DNA of 57,186 bases from NCBI RefSeq assembly GCF_029382225.1, contig NZ_JARLTC010000023.1, forward strand, positions 1-57,186, given 5' to 3'. Positions 7,780-15,822 of the stretch are shown here, piece by piece; the stretch's first letter is position 1; each line of letters starts with the position of its first letter. This DNA is from Spongiactinospora sp. TRM90649 (GTDB taxonomy: Bacteria > Actinomycetota > Actinomycetes > Streptosporangiales > Streptosporangiaceae). The notes under the pieces are model-generated. The model ran no database searches and had not been told where the DNA came from. It saw nothing but the letters and a program-made list of their open reading frames with translations. Made by a program: the position numbers and the translations under genes.

Positions 7780-8916
7780 GTGAGGTCAACAAGAAGACGG
7801 GCGGGCGCGGCGACGATCGCCGTGAGCGCCGCCATGAGCGTCGCGGTCACCGCCGTGCCGTCCGCGGCATGGGCCGGCGCGACCGCCGACGGGCCGGTGC
7901 GGATCACCGCCAGGGGATACCACAACGGCCAGGTCCAGATCGACATCTCCGAGTCCAACGGCAGCTACCGGATGGTGGACCCCACCCGCCCCGGTCTCCA
8001 GTGCGGCGGGGTCAACGGCCAGCCGCTGATCTTCGCCAAGCAGCCGTCGCCCTGGCCGGGCAACCCGTCCGCGGAGATGTTCGCCGCGTGCGTCGACATC
8101 ATGTACGGCGCCCAGCGCAACTGGGACATGCAGCGCGACTGGATGAGCCGCTATGGTCACAACGGCAGCGGCAGGGCGATCCCCGCCCGCTACGACCCCA
8201 ACCTGACGGGTCCCGGCGGCTACCTCGGCGGTTACATCGTCTTCGGACGCATACGCCAGGGCAGGCCGGCCACTCCGCTGGACCTGGTCGGGCGCGAGTA
8301 CGGCCACGTCGTCTTCCAGAACTCGCCGGGCGGCGCCGGTTCCGGCAACGAGAACGGCGGGCTCAACGAGGGGACCGCCGACATCATCGGCACGCTCACC
8401 GAGCACTTCGCCGCCAATCCGAAGGACATCCCCGACTACACGATCGGCGAGAAGGTCGGCGACCTGGTCGGCGGCCCCTACCTGCGCTCCATGTACAACC
8501 CGTCCCTGCGCGGCGACCCCAACTGCTATTCCGCGTCGATTCCCAGCACCGAGGTGCACGCGGCCGCCGGCCCCCTCAACCACTGGTTCTACCTGCTCGC
8601 CGAGGGCAGCAACCCGGGCGGGGGCAAGCCGGACAGCCCGATCTGCATCGGCGACGTGCCACCGGTCCCCGGCATCGGCATCCGCAAGGCCGCGCTCGTC
8701 TACATGGGCGCCCTGATGCGCAAGACCCGCGGCTGGCGTTACACGGACGCCCGCAGCAGCGCCGCGCAATCCGTCCTCGCCCTCTACGGCGGTGGCGGCT
8801 CTGAGTGCCCGGCCGCCTCGGCCGCCTGGAACGCCGTCACGGTCCCGCGCGGCCCGGGCGACCCGGGTTGCATCACGCCTCCGACCCCTCCGCCGAGCCC
8901 GATCAGCGCCCCCTGA
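7780..8916 (+). CDS. Secreted M4 (thermolysin-like) metallopeptidase homologue, zinc motif altered
   Basis: A 378-residue exported protein beginning at GTG 7780 behind GGGAGGAG. The signal peptide ends near residue 33 (AWAGA). The body matches the M4 catalytic domain. Glu197 lies in GGLNEGTADIIG (the third zinc ligand motif) and His260 in EVHAAAGPLNHWFYLLAEG (the transition-state His region). The zinc helix reads REYGH instead of HEYxH: Arg172 (CGC at 8293-8295) replaces the first zinc His. A single CAC to CGC transition would explain it. The family pro-domain is absent, since only about 60 residues precede the catalytic part. It is probably inactive unless this is a sequencing error. A strong terminator follows. 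Confidence 0.8.
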   Translation: MRSTRRRAGAATIAVSAAMSVAVTAVPSAAWAGATADGPVRITARGYHNGQVQIDISESNGSYRMVDPTRPGLQCGGVNGQPLIFAKQPSPWPGNPSAEMFAACVDIMYGAQRNWDMQRDWMSRYGHNGSGRAIPARYDPNLTGPGGYLGGYIVFGRIRQGRPATPLDLVGREYGHVVFQNSPGGAGSGNENGGLNEGTADIIGTLTEHFAANPKDIPDYTIGEKVGDLVGGPYLRSMYNPSLRGDPNCYSASIPSTEVHAAAGPLNHWFYLLAEGSNPGGGKPDSPICIGDVPPVPGIGIRKAALVYMGALMRKTRGWRYTDARSSAAQSVLALYGGGGSECPAASAAWNAVTVPRGPGDPGCITPPTPPPSPISAP

Positions 8917-8930
8917 CCCCGATCGAACAA

Positions 8931-8964
8931 GACGCGGGGCCCGGCCTGAGCCGGGCCCCGCGTC
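8931..8964. terminator. Perfect hairpin between convergent genes
   Basis: A 15-bp perfect stem (8931-8945 with 8950-8964) and a 4-base loop, all GC rich, lies 14 bases after the M4-like gene and 23 bases after the convergent membrane-protein gene. It probably terminates both transcripts. There is no long T tract, as is usual in actinomycetes. Confidence 0.85.
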
Positions 8965-8987
8965 ACTGTTCTGGGTGGCGGTGACGC

Positions 8988-10007
8988 TCAGAACAGCCAG
9001 TCGAGCAGGCCACCGCGCCGGTCAGGCTCCTGGGGAGGAGCCTGGGTCGGCGGCGCCTGCGACTTGCTCGGCGGCGGCAGCGGAACCGAGGTGGTCGTCT
9101 TCGGCTTGGGCCGCAGGCTCTCCCTCGGAGCCGGCTGCTCGTCCGGTCCCTGCTGGTCCTGCGGCTCCCGCGTGGGCTGCCTGCTCCTGGTCGGCGAGGG
9201 ATGCGCCGCCGTGCGGGTGGGCGCGGAGGTGGGGTGCGTGGTCACCTGCTCCTGCGGCTCCATTTCCCGGGACGTCGCCGAGGAACCGGGCGTGGGCGTG
9301 CCGTCCGGCTCCAGCGCCGTCTCGCTCTCCTCCTCCGTCGGCGCGGTGGCCGGGGCGGTGGTGGGCGTGTCGGCACGCCCCACGGACGCGCAGGTGGCGG
9401 CCGTGGAGCACGGGTCGGAGGAGTCACCCAGCGAGGCGAACAGCATCCAGCCGCCTGCGGTGGCGGCCACGACGGTCACCGCCGCGACCATCAGCAGGCC
9501 CTTGCCTTTGCGCGGACGGTCCTCCTCGTCGTCCTCGACGTCGAGCACCGGCTCGGCGTTCCGGCTGTCGCGCCACCCGGCGCCGAGGAATCCCCGCCGT
9601 TCCTCGGTGCCCTGACCTTCCTCGGACTCGTCCCAACCGTCGGCGTGGTGGGTCTTGTCCCACTCGCCGCCGCGCTGCGACCGCTCCCACTCCTGGGACT
9701 CCTCGGAGCCTTCGTCCCAGCGTTCGCCCTCGGTCCACTCCCTGTCGTCGGACAGGAGCCTCGGATCGAGGGCCATGTGGACGCCGGTCTTGATGTGCAG
9801 GGAGTCGTCGGACCCCTCGGGAGGAGGCTGAGGCTCCTCGCCCTCCGGGTCCCAACCATCCGACAGCACGTCGCCGTCGCCGTGCTCCGTGGAGCCCGCG
9901 GCGTCGGCCGACCACTCGGGGTCGAGAGCCCCGGTCTGCTCCCAGATCTCCTCATGGTCAGGCTCGCGGTGACCGTCGTAGGACGGATCAGGCGATCCGC
10001 GGCTCAT
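8988..10007 (-). CDS. Single-pass membrane protein with acidic inner and Pro/Thr-rich outer regions
   Basis: 339 residues from the ATG at 10007, which has AGAGGG upstream. Residues 1-165 are hydrophilic, strongly acidic and rich in Trp, Asp, Glu and Gly. One transmembrane helix follows (about 172-195, GLLMVAAVTVVAATAGGWML). The rest is a Ser, Thr, Pro and Gln-rich presumably extracellular tail ending in DWLF. Two Cys lie just outside the membrane (DPCSTAATC). No enzyme motif is visible. The shape suggests an envelope-associated or scaffold protein; function unknown. It is convergent with the M4-like gene. Confidence 0.75.
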   Translation of the reverse strand: MSRGSPDPSYDGHREPDHEEIWEQTGALDPEWSADAAGSTEHGDGDVLSDGWDPEGEEPQPPPEGSDDSLHIKTGVHMALDPRLLSDDREWTEGERWDEGSEESQEWERSQRGGEWDKTHHADGWDESEEGQGTEERRGFLGAGWRDSRNAEPVLDVEDDEEDRPRKGKGLLMVAAVTVVAATAGGWMLFASLGDSSDPCSTAATCASVGRADTPTTAPATAPTEEESETALEPDGTPTPGSSATSREMEPQEQVTTHPTSAPTRTAAHPSPTRSRQPTREPQDQQGPDEQPAPRESLRPKPKTTTSVPLPPPSKSQAPPTQAPPQEPDRRGGLLDWLF

Positions 10008-10145
10008 GATGACCCTCTCTGTCAGAAATCTTGGCCGCGTATCTTCATAGCAGTTTCCACACCGACATGTCGGGAAAATCGACAACCTTAACCACATAGA
10101 TCACTACAGACCGGAAAACCCCGCAGTACAGGGGGATAGGGGACA

Positions 10146-10170
10146 CGGCCCGCTTGCGTCGAGCGGGCCG
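10146..10170. terminator. Hairpin downstream of the CBS-domain gene
   Basis: A 9-bp perfect stem (10146-10154 with 10162-10170) and a 7-base loop lies between the CBS gene and the following membrane-protein gene. It plausibly ends the CBS transcript. The remaining roughly 300-base gap contains the promoter region of the membrane-protein gene and one more inverted repeat. Confidence 0.5.
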
Positions 10171-10267
10171 AACCCCGCACCGGATCATCGCCCACCGGGG
10201 TAGAGACCATCCGAAAAGGCCCATCCGGGTGCAACGCAAACCATCAAGGCAGACTCGAAGGATCGGA

Positions 10268-10283
10268 CATACCCGGAGGTATG
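10268..10283. repeat. Inverted repeat CATACC-CGGA-GGTATG
   Basis: A perfect 6+4+6 inverted repeat lies in the intergenic gap, about 30 bases past the stop of the CBS gene. It may be a weak hairpin or a protein-binding site. No other function can be read. Confidence 0.35.
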
Positions 10284-10313
10284 GGCGGACCAAATCCGGC
10301 AAATGGGACAGAA

Positions 10314-10742
10314 TCAGCGGTGGATGTACTCGACCAGGTGAGCCTTTTCGGTCTGCAGCTCCTCGATCGCGCTCTTCACGACATCGCCGATGCTCACCAG
10401 CCCGGCCAGCCGCCCGTCGCTCACGACGGGCACGTGGCGGATGCGGTGCGTGGTCATCGTCTGACGCAGCTCGTCCACGTTCGCGTCCGGCGCACAGGTG
10501 CGCACCTCGGTGGTCATGATCGACGAGACGGGGGCGCCGAGGATCTCCGCGCCGCGTTCGTTGAGGCGCCTGACCACATCGCGCTCTGACACGATCCCGA
10601 CGATGGTCGAACCGTCCTCTGACACGACCACCGCACCGATGTTCCGCTCGGCCAGAACCTCCAGCAGATCGCGCACGGTCGCACCGGGTGGCACCGTGGC
10701 GACCTCGGTGCCCTTGCCTCGCAGGATCGAACCGATCAGCAT
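10314..10742 (-). CDS. Tandem CBS-domain protein
   Basis: A 142-residue protein made of two CBS domains (about 8-62 and 75-130). The motifs include VVVSEDGSTIVGIVSERDVVR and HVPVVSDGRLAGLVSIGDVVK. Such stand-alone CBS pairs bind adenine nucleotides and act as energy or redox sensors. In actinomycetes they are often stress or dormancy associated. Two in-frame ATGs lie close together. GGAGGT sits only 2 bases before the first (10748) but about 8 before the second (10742), so the second is chosen. It is divergent from the aminopeptidase gene with about 250 bases between. Confidence 0.88.
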   Translation of the reverse strand: MLIGSILRGKGTEVATVPPGATVRDLLEVLAERNIGAVVVSEDGSTIVGIVSERDVVRRLNERGAEILGAPVSSIMTTEVRTCAPDANVDELRQTMTTHRIRHVPVVSDGRLAGLVSIGDVVKSAIEELQTEKAHLVEYIHR

Positions 10743-10998
10743 CGACATCACCTCCGCAGGTAACGGACTCAATCCCCCGCGCCGGCTCTCCGCATGCGTC
10801 CCTCGCCACACGCGTCGCAGCCCACCGGTCGGCACTTTCAGGCAACAGGCCGTGACCGCATCACGTCAAGGGTTCCATCGCCGGGGATGCCGGGTTCACA
10901 GCAACCGTTGAGGCCCGCCAAGCTCTAGACTGATCGCACTGCAACGTGAAATACCACTTACCACGTGACATGCCACGCCATCGCGCTGCGAGGAGCCG

Positions 10999-12444
10999 AT
11001 GACCGAGAACGCCGCCCTCAACACCGGCAGCCACGACCTGCCCGTGTCCGACGCGCTCGCCGCCTTCATGGCCGAAGAATGGGACGCCACGGCCATGGCC
11101 CCCGCCGCCCCGTCGGCCGCGCCCGCCGCCGCCTGGACGGCCAAGCGCCGCACGGCCCTGGCCGAACGCTTCCCCGGCGAGCGGCTGGTGATCCCGTCCG
11201 GGAACCTGAAGACCCGCAGCAACGACTGCGACTACCGGTTCCGCCCGCACAGCGCCTTCACCTACCTCACCGGCGACCAGGAGCCCGACGACGTCCTCGT
11301 GATCGACCGCGACGGCGCCTCGACGCTGTTCCTCCGCCCCCGCTCACCCCGTTCCGCCCCCGGCGCGGCCGGGCAGGAGTTCTACCGCGACCGGCGCTAC
11401 GGGGAGTTCTGGGTGGGCCGCCGGCCCGACCTGGCCGAGGCCGAGGCCCGGTTCCAGGTCGAGTGCGCCCCGCTCGCCGAGCTGCCGCGCGCGCTGGCGG
11501 GCGACGGCGTGCCGTACCGGGTGCTGCGCGGCGTGGACACGTCGGTGGACGCCGCCACCTGGGCCCGCGACGAGGCCGACGCGGAGTTCGCCACCCACCT
11601 CGCCGAGATGCGCCTGGTCAAGGACGACTGGGAGATCGCCGAACTGCAGTTCGCCGTGGACGCCACGAGCAGAGGCTTCGAAGACGTCGTCCGCGCGCTG
11701 CCCGCCGCCCTCCGCCACGCGCGCGGCGAGCGCTACGTCGAAGGCGTCTTCGGCCTCCGCGCCCGCCTGGAAGGCAACGCCACCGGCTACGAGACCATCG
11801 CCGCCTCCGGGGCCCACGCGTGCGTCCTGCACTGGATCCGCAACGACGGCCGAATGTCGCCCGACGACCTGCTGCTCCTGGACGCCGGGGTGGAGACCGA
11901 CCGCCTCTACACCGCCGACATCACCCGCACCCTCCCGCTCTCCGGCCGTTTCAGCCCGATCCAGCGGCAGGTGTACGAGCTCGTCTACGAGGCGCAGAAC
12001 ACGGCGATCGAGACGCTCCGCCCAGGAGCCCGGTTCCGCGACTTCCACCAGGCGGCCATGCGCGTCATCGCCGAGGGCCTGCGCGAGTGGGGCGTGCTGC
12101 GGATCGGCGCCGACGAGGCGATGGACCCGGAGAGCGGCGTCTACCGCCGCTACACCCTCTGCAGCAGCGGCCACATGCTCGGCCTCGACGTGCACGACTG
12201 CGCCAAGGCCCGCGCGAACACGTACCTCGACGGCGTTCTCGCCGAGGGCAACGTCCTCACCGTCGAGCCGGGCCTCTACCTCCAGCCCGACGACCTGACC
12301 CTCCCGCCCGAGTTCCGCGGCATCGGGGTGCGCATCGAGGACGACCTCGTCATCACCGCCTCCGGCGCGCGCCTGATGTCCGCCGCGCTCCCCCGCCACC
12401 CCGACGAACTGGAAGGCTGGATGTCCACCCTCCTCCACTCCTGA
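10999..12444 (+). CDS. pepP: Xaa-Pro aminopeptidase (M24B)
   Basis: A 481-residue enzyme of the aminopeptidase P family, which removes N-terminal residues preceding proline. The N-terminal AMP_N domain covers about 45-190, with the segment RPHSAFTYLTGDQEPDDV. The creatinase-fold catalytic domain has both dinuclear-metal aspartates in DAGVETDRLYTADITRT, His in GLDVHD, and Glu in VEPGLYL and RIEDD. All metal ligands are therefore present. The ATG at 10999 follows GAGGAG. Length is normal for actinobacterial PepP. It stands alone, divergent from the CBS gene. Confidence 0.93.
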   Translation: MTENAALNTGSHDLPVSDALAAFMAEEWDATAMAPAAPSAAPAAAWTAKRRTALAERFPGERLVIPSGNLKTRSNDCDYRFRPHSAFTYLTGDQEPDDVLVIDRDGASTLFLRPRSPRSAPGAAGQEFYRDRRYGEFWVGRRPDLAEAEARFQVECAPLAELPRALAGDGVPYRVLRGVDTSVDAATWARDEADAEFATHLAEMRLVKDDWEIAELQFAVDATSRGFEDVVRALPAALRHARGERYVEGVFGLRARLEGNATGYETIAASGAHACVLHWIRNDGRMSPDDLLLLDAGVETDRLYTADITRTLPLSGRFSPIQRQVYELVYEAQNTAIETLRPGARFRDFHQAAMRVIAEGLREWGVLRIGADEAMDPESGVYRRYTLCSSGHMLGLDVHDCAKARANTYLDGVLAEGNVLTVEPGLYLQPDDLTLPPEFRGIGVRIEDDLVITASGARLMSAALPRHPDELEGWMSTLLHS

Positions 12445-12449
12445 GATCG

Positions 12450-12487
12450 GGGAGCGCGCCGCCCTACGCGCCCCGCAGGGCGCTCCC
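12450..12487 (+). terminator. Possible terminator after the aminopeptidase
   Basis: GGGAGCGC (12450-12457) pairs perfectly with GCGCTCCC (12480-12487) across a 22-base loop, just past the pepP stop. The long loop makes this uncertain. The same stretch also looks like the 3' end of a decayed coding sequence on the other strand. Confidence 0.3.
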
Positions 12488-12625
12488 GGCGAACCGGTGG
12501 GCCGGGTCGGCCAGCCGCTCGTGGAGCTCGAAGAAGATGTCGGCGGCGCGCACGCCGTTCCAGTCCGATGGGCCTGCTCGCTCCGGAACCACTTCCCGAC
12601 AGGTAACACTTATGTATCTCTGAGG
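12464..12625 (-). pseudogene. Possible 3' remnant of an unidentified gene
   Basis: On the minus strand an open segment of about 53 codons ends in DWNGVRAADIFFELHER, then a short tail before TAG at 12464-12466. Composition and third-position GC look like real coding sequence. It has no convincing start and is cut off upstream by an in-frame TAG at about 12626-12628. I do not recognise the parent family. It lies at the edge of the accessory islet, so a truncated gene left by an insertion or deletion is plausible. Confidence 0.3.
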
Positions 12626-12700
12626 CTAGTATGCGCGCCTCCCCGTGGATCTCGATCATGAGTGCGATCACGGTCGATCCCACTCAAGGAGGCACAAACC

Positions 12701-13027
12701 ATGAGAAAAGCTGCCATCGCCTTAGCCGCGGGCGCTTTCGTCACCGGCGCCCTGCTCACCGCCCCCGCGGCCTCGGCCACTACCGCCGCCTTGGGCTGCC
12801 AGTACAACTACGGCACCCCCAACCCCTCCGGCGGCACGAACGGCTTCGCCGCCAAGTGCGACACAGACGGCCCGGCCTACGAATTCCGTGCCTGGGTCCA
12901 GTGCGAGAACGGCCGCCGCGACGGAGGCTGGGTCCGCACCAACACCGGCCTGTGGTCCGCCGCCAACTGCGGTCCGTGGTACATCAGCCGCATCAGCTAC
13001 GGCTTGGACAAGCGCCCCGTCAGCTAA
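12701..13027 (+). CDS. Small secreted four-cysteine protein
   Basis: A 108-residue protein with an optimal site (AAGGAGG, 9 bases before ATG 12701) and a clear signal peptide cleaved near residue 29 (AASA). The mature part of about 80 residues has four cysteines (in GCQYN, AKCDT, VQCENG and ANCGP), consistent with two disulphides, and many Trp, Gly and Asn. No known family is recognised. Its context suggests a secreted effector, inhibitor or envelope protein from an accessory region. A perfect hairpin follows the stop codon. Confidence 0.75.
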   Translation: MRKAAIALAAGAFVTGALLTAPAASATTAALGCQYNYGTPNPSGGTNGFAAKCDTDGPAYEFRAWVQCENGRRDGGWVRTNTGLWSAANCGPWYISRISYGLDKRPVS

Positions 13028-13039
13028 TCCCAGGCCCGC

Positions 13040-13066
13040 GGCCAGGTGGCCCGCCCCCACCTGGCC
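13040..13066 (+). terminator. Terminator after the small secreted protein
   Basis: A 10-bp perfect stem (13040-13049 with 13057-13066) and a 7-base loop starts 12 bases past the stop codon. From there to 13308 I see no supportable gene. Confidence 0.7.
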
Positions 13067-13308
13067 GACATCCTCCCCACCACCCGGGAGAACCACCCCG
13101 GCCTCATGCACCCGCCTACGCGCGCGGACGACTACTGCGATGTCCACGCCATCGTGCCCGGCCTTCAGAGCGCGGGCACGATCCGACCGCGCCGGATCGG
13201 CCACGCGCCTACTCGGAGTGGCCAACGAGATGAACCCGTCACCACCGGGTGGCGTCAGCGCGCCGACTGGACACACTCGGACACCTTGGGAGCAGAGGGG
13301 CCTACCCG

Positions 13309-13581
13309 TCAGGGCCTCCAGATCTGCAACTCGACCCAGCCTGAAAGCAGCAGAATGCACCTGTACCGGCCGCCCCACAGCTTGCCGTCGGCATGGCAGT
13401 CATCCCAGCCTTCGGGCGTGTTCGGATACTGCGCAATGTCATCCCAGTCCAGGATGGTCACTCCGCCCGAGGCGGGAGCGCGGGTCGGTGACACGCCCGC
13501 GGACGCCCCAGCCCCAAGGGGCAGTAGCGTGGCGAGGACGATCAGACCGACCACGGCGGCTCGTCTTGCCGTACGCATCAT
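13309..13581 (-). CDS. Small secreted protein with one cysteine pair
   Basis: A 90-residue protein starting at one of two adjacent ATGs (13581 or 13578) behind GAGGTGAG. The signal peptide ends around residue 28 (GASAG). The mature part of about 60 residues has two Cys (DDCHADG and RYRCILL) and ends in WVELQIWRP. The length and the Asp, Trp, Gly content around a Cys pair are reminiscent of small peptidase-inhibitor-like or binding proteins, but no family assignment is justified. Confidence 0.65.
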   Translation of the reverse strand: MMRTARRAAVVGLIVLATLLPLGAGASAGVSPTRAPASGGVTILDWDDIAQYPNTPEGWDDCHADGKLWGGRYRCILLLSGWVELQIWRP

Positions 13582-14177
13582 GGAACGCTCACCTCTCAGT
13601 GATTGGTAAGGACCGCTACTAAGATCCTGGTGAACGCCGACCGCTCGTCACAGACTCCGGGCTGCCAACAATCAACGGAAATCCGCCCCGGCATGGACCA
13701 GTCGGCATCAGCGCCACCGAACCCGGGCTGATACCCGCCCACGTCCTTCCGCGCAGCCGTGTTCCCGCTCCCGCCGGAGCGCGTGCCCGACCGCGCGCGT
13801 TTCCCGCCGAGACCCCGCGCCACGAAGCCCCCACGGTGGGCGTCATTCCGATACCCGCATCGATCCCCCGTAGACGCTCGCGACTACCGTCCAGCCCGTT
13901 TTATCGCCGCAGGTCAGGCAAAACCATTGGAAATTCCCCGGGACTACAGCGAGGCCGGTCGTCTCCGGCGACGCCGAGACGTACGGTCGGTCGATTGCCG
14001 GTCGATCATGGGCATCGGGGCGGCGACTCCCGCTCGCCACGAACGCGGTCCTCTTGGGGATGACCCCGATCGCGACCTCCGGAGGATCTCGTCGAGACCT
14101 GACGACGACGTCCAGCGCACCCCCGCGATGACAGATTGGCGGAACCGTAGAACGCAATACACCGAGGGAGCCGTAAC
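13582..14177. other. About 600 bases without a supportable gene
   Basis: Several short open frames overlap here on both strands. None has a ribosome binding site, signal peptide or coherent codon bias, and the base composition is less GC-rich than neighbouring genes. The segment probably holds the promoters of the two flanking divergent secreted-protein genes and otherwise looks like decayed accessory sequence. Confidence 0.5.
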
Positions 14178-14723
14178 GTGACCGATACGAAAGCGCCGTG
14201 GGGACGACGTGGAATCGCCGGAATGGCCGCCACGCTCGCGTTGATCACCGCAGCGGCGACGGCGTCCTTCGCCGAAACCGCGCCTTCCGCCGCTGGGCCA
14301 CGGCTGTCCGGATCCGCGGGCGGCAAACTGACCAAGTCGTTCGGATCTTGGGCCGGGGACCCGGTGAAGTTCCAGATCGAGGCCCGTGGCGGACCCGGCA
14401 CCACAAAGGGGACTTTCAAGGTGTTCCACGGGAAGGGCAGGACCGGTGGCGTCGTCGCCGAGTTCGAGGGGAAGATCACCTGTCTGCTGGTGGGCGGTGA
14501 GGTCGCCGTCGCCACCGGCGTTATCACCCGTGGCTACGCGAACCTTACGGGTGAGAAGAACGCGGACGTCACCGGCCAGAAGGTCTCGTTCACCGTGCAC
14601 GACAACGGCCGTTCCGACAGGCTCTACTGGATGTGGGGGTTCATGAACGCGCCGATCAACGATTGCCAGGGCACGGCGCCGATTCTCAAGACGAGCCACG
14701 GGGACTTCAAGGTCCATGACTGA
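14178..14723 (+). CDS. Secreted protein of unknown family
   Basis: A 181-residue protein from GTG 14178 (GAGGGAG upstream). The signal peptide cleaves near residue 32 (ASFAE). The mature part is rich in Gly, Lys, Thr and Val and appears all-beta, with stretches such as FQIEARGGPGTTKGTFKVFHG and a Cys pair (ITCLLVG and INDCQG). It ends in GDFKVHD. Related secreted single-domain proteins are common in actinomycetes, but I cannot name a function. The next sequence is a recombinase remnant. Confidence 0.7.
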   Translation: MTDTKAPWGRRGIAGMAATLALITAAATASFAETAPSAAGPRLSGSAGGKLTKSFGSWAGDPVKFQIEARGGPGTTKGTFKVFHGKGRTGGVVAEFEGKITCLLVGGEVAVATGVITRGYANLTGEKNADVTGQKVSFTVHDNGRSDRLYWMWGFMNAPINDCQGTAPILKTSHGDFKVHD

Positions 14724-15035
14724 CGGGGCAGGCGATCTGGCGCACGTCGGGCGAGCCGGCCCCTGCGCCGGCCGTTCCGGCGGCTCAACTACCACACCGC
14801 CTACCGGATGGCGCGCGACCCCGATGTGCCGCTCACCGACGGGCAGTGCGTTCCCGGCCACGCCCACCTCAGCACCACAGAGATCTATTTGACGCCGGTC
14901 CTCCAGGAGGTGATCGCAGATGTCCTCGCGCACTTCACCCGCCGACCGCTGGAGACGGCATCGCCGCGCTTACTCGACCCCGGCCCCTACCGGCCCGAAA
15001 CACTGAACATCCTGTTCGGCGAAGGCACCGTGTGA
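14724..15035 (+). pseudogene. Tyrosine recombinase (integrase) C-terminal remnant
   Basis: In one frame the sequence reads RPFRRLNYHTAYRMARDP, then GHAHLSTTEIYLTP, then VIADVLAHF. This is the end of a phage-type or transposon-type tyrosine recombinase, with the His/Tyr box (GHAH and the nucleophile Tyr in EIYL) visible. Between LNYH and TAYRMARDP the stretch that normally carries the HxLRH box is missing. The usual VLGHAH reads VPGHAH. No start codon or N-terminal domain is present. It is a degraded integrase, evidence that this islet once carried a mobile element. Confidence 0.75.
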
Positions 15036-15161
15036 ACTCCGCTCCCTCCACCGCAGCCCGATCCCGCCGCGAGCGCCGTCCCCGCCCTGCGGTGGCATTC
15101 CTGCAACAGTTCTCGCCCCGACCGGCCGCGATCACCTGGCCGCTGGACAATTGCTTGTCAT

Positions 15162-15511
15162 GATGGGGATCTCCGGCTACGAGCCGACTTTCTCGTCGGA
15201 CTCGAAGCCATCCGCAAGGAACATGAACCGCGCCTGCCGACCTGAGTGGGCGGCGTCTGACCGGCTTCGCGATCGTGCGTTTCATCGAGGACGGGGACTG
15301 GTATGCCGACTGCCCCGTCGTCTTGGACTTCGACGGCGTCCAGATAGAGATCAGCCACTCGAAGCTGGACGAGCTGTCGATCGGCTGGAACACCATCGAC
15401 ACGGGCCGCTTCAACATCGCCAACGGCCTCGATGAGAACAATATCGAGGTCGGCGACGCCCATCCAGAATGGGTGCGGTACTCACTGGGCTGTGGCACGC
15501 AGCCCGATTAG
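15162..15511 (+). pseudogene. Probable frameshifted gene of unknown function
   Basis: Frame A from about 15162 encodes DGDLRLRADFLVGLEAIRKE and continues to TGA at 15243. Frame B, open from 15242, continues LSGRRLTGFAIVRFIEDGDW and runs to the stop at 15509-15511, ending SLGCGTQPD. Both halves look like coding sequence, and joining them by a one-base shift near 15241 gives one soluble acidic protein of about 116 residues. A shorter intact product could start at GTG 15275 (78 residues). No family is recognised. Confidence 0.4.
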
Positions 15512-15822
15512 GTCGACCTCCGGCTACCGGAAATCGCGGAATCCCCGTGACCAAGGCGATCTCGCGGACGACTTCGACCAGGACCACAACGTCAGAGGCT
15601 GAACATGGTCGCGGCGAGACTCCGCGCCCGGCTGGTCGGCGAACGTTGCCGCCCACCGGGGAGGACGGCGCCGCCGCAGACCGCGCTCAGCGTGCCGCGA
15701 TTCGGCGGTTGCCATTGGCCGGGCGATCAAGGCGATCGAGTCGGTGGCGCGAGCGTGGGGCGAAGCCCGACATCGGGAAGAGCCTGCGGTGGTGGGGGTG
15801 AGGTTTGTCGCTTGGACGCGGG
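15512..15822. other. Gap without a supportable gene
   Basis: About 310 bases between the frameshifted gene and the 3' end of the repeat-rich membrane protein gene. Short frames on both strands lack start signals and coding character. I see no RNA gene or strong hairpin. Confidence 0.5.

Noticed and set aside
13596..13846. Short minus-strand open frames between the secreted-protein genes
   Set aside because: No ribosome binding site, no signal peptide, and two overlapping frames with equally poor composition.
14808..15035. A 75-residue stand-alone protein
   Set aside because: It is only the last part of a recombinase; the missing catalytic Arg box and absent N-terminus point to a pseudogene.
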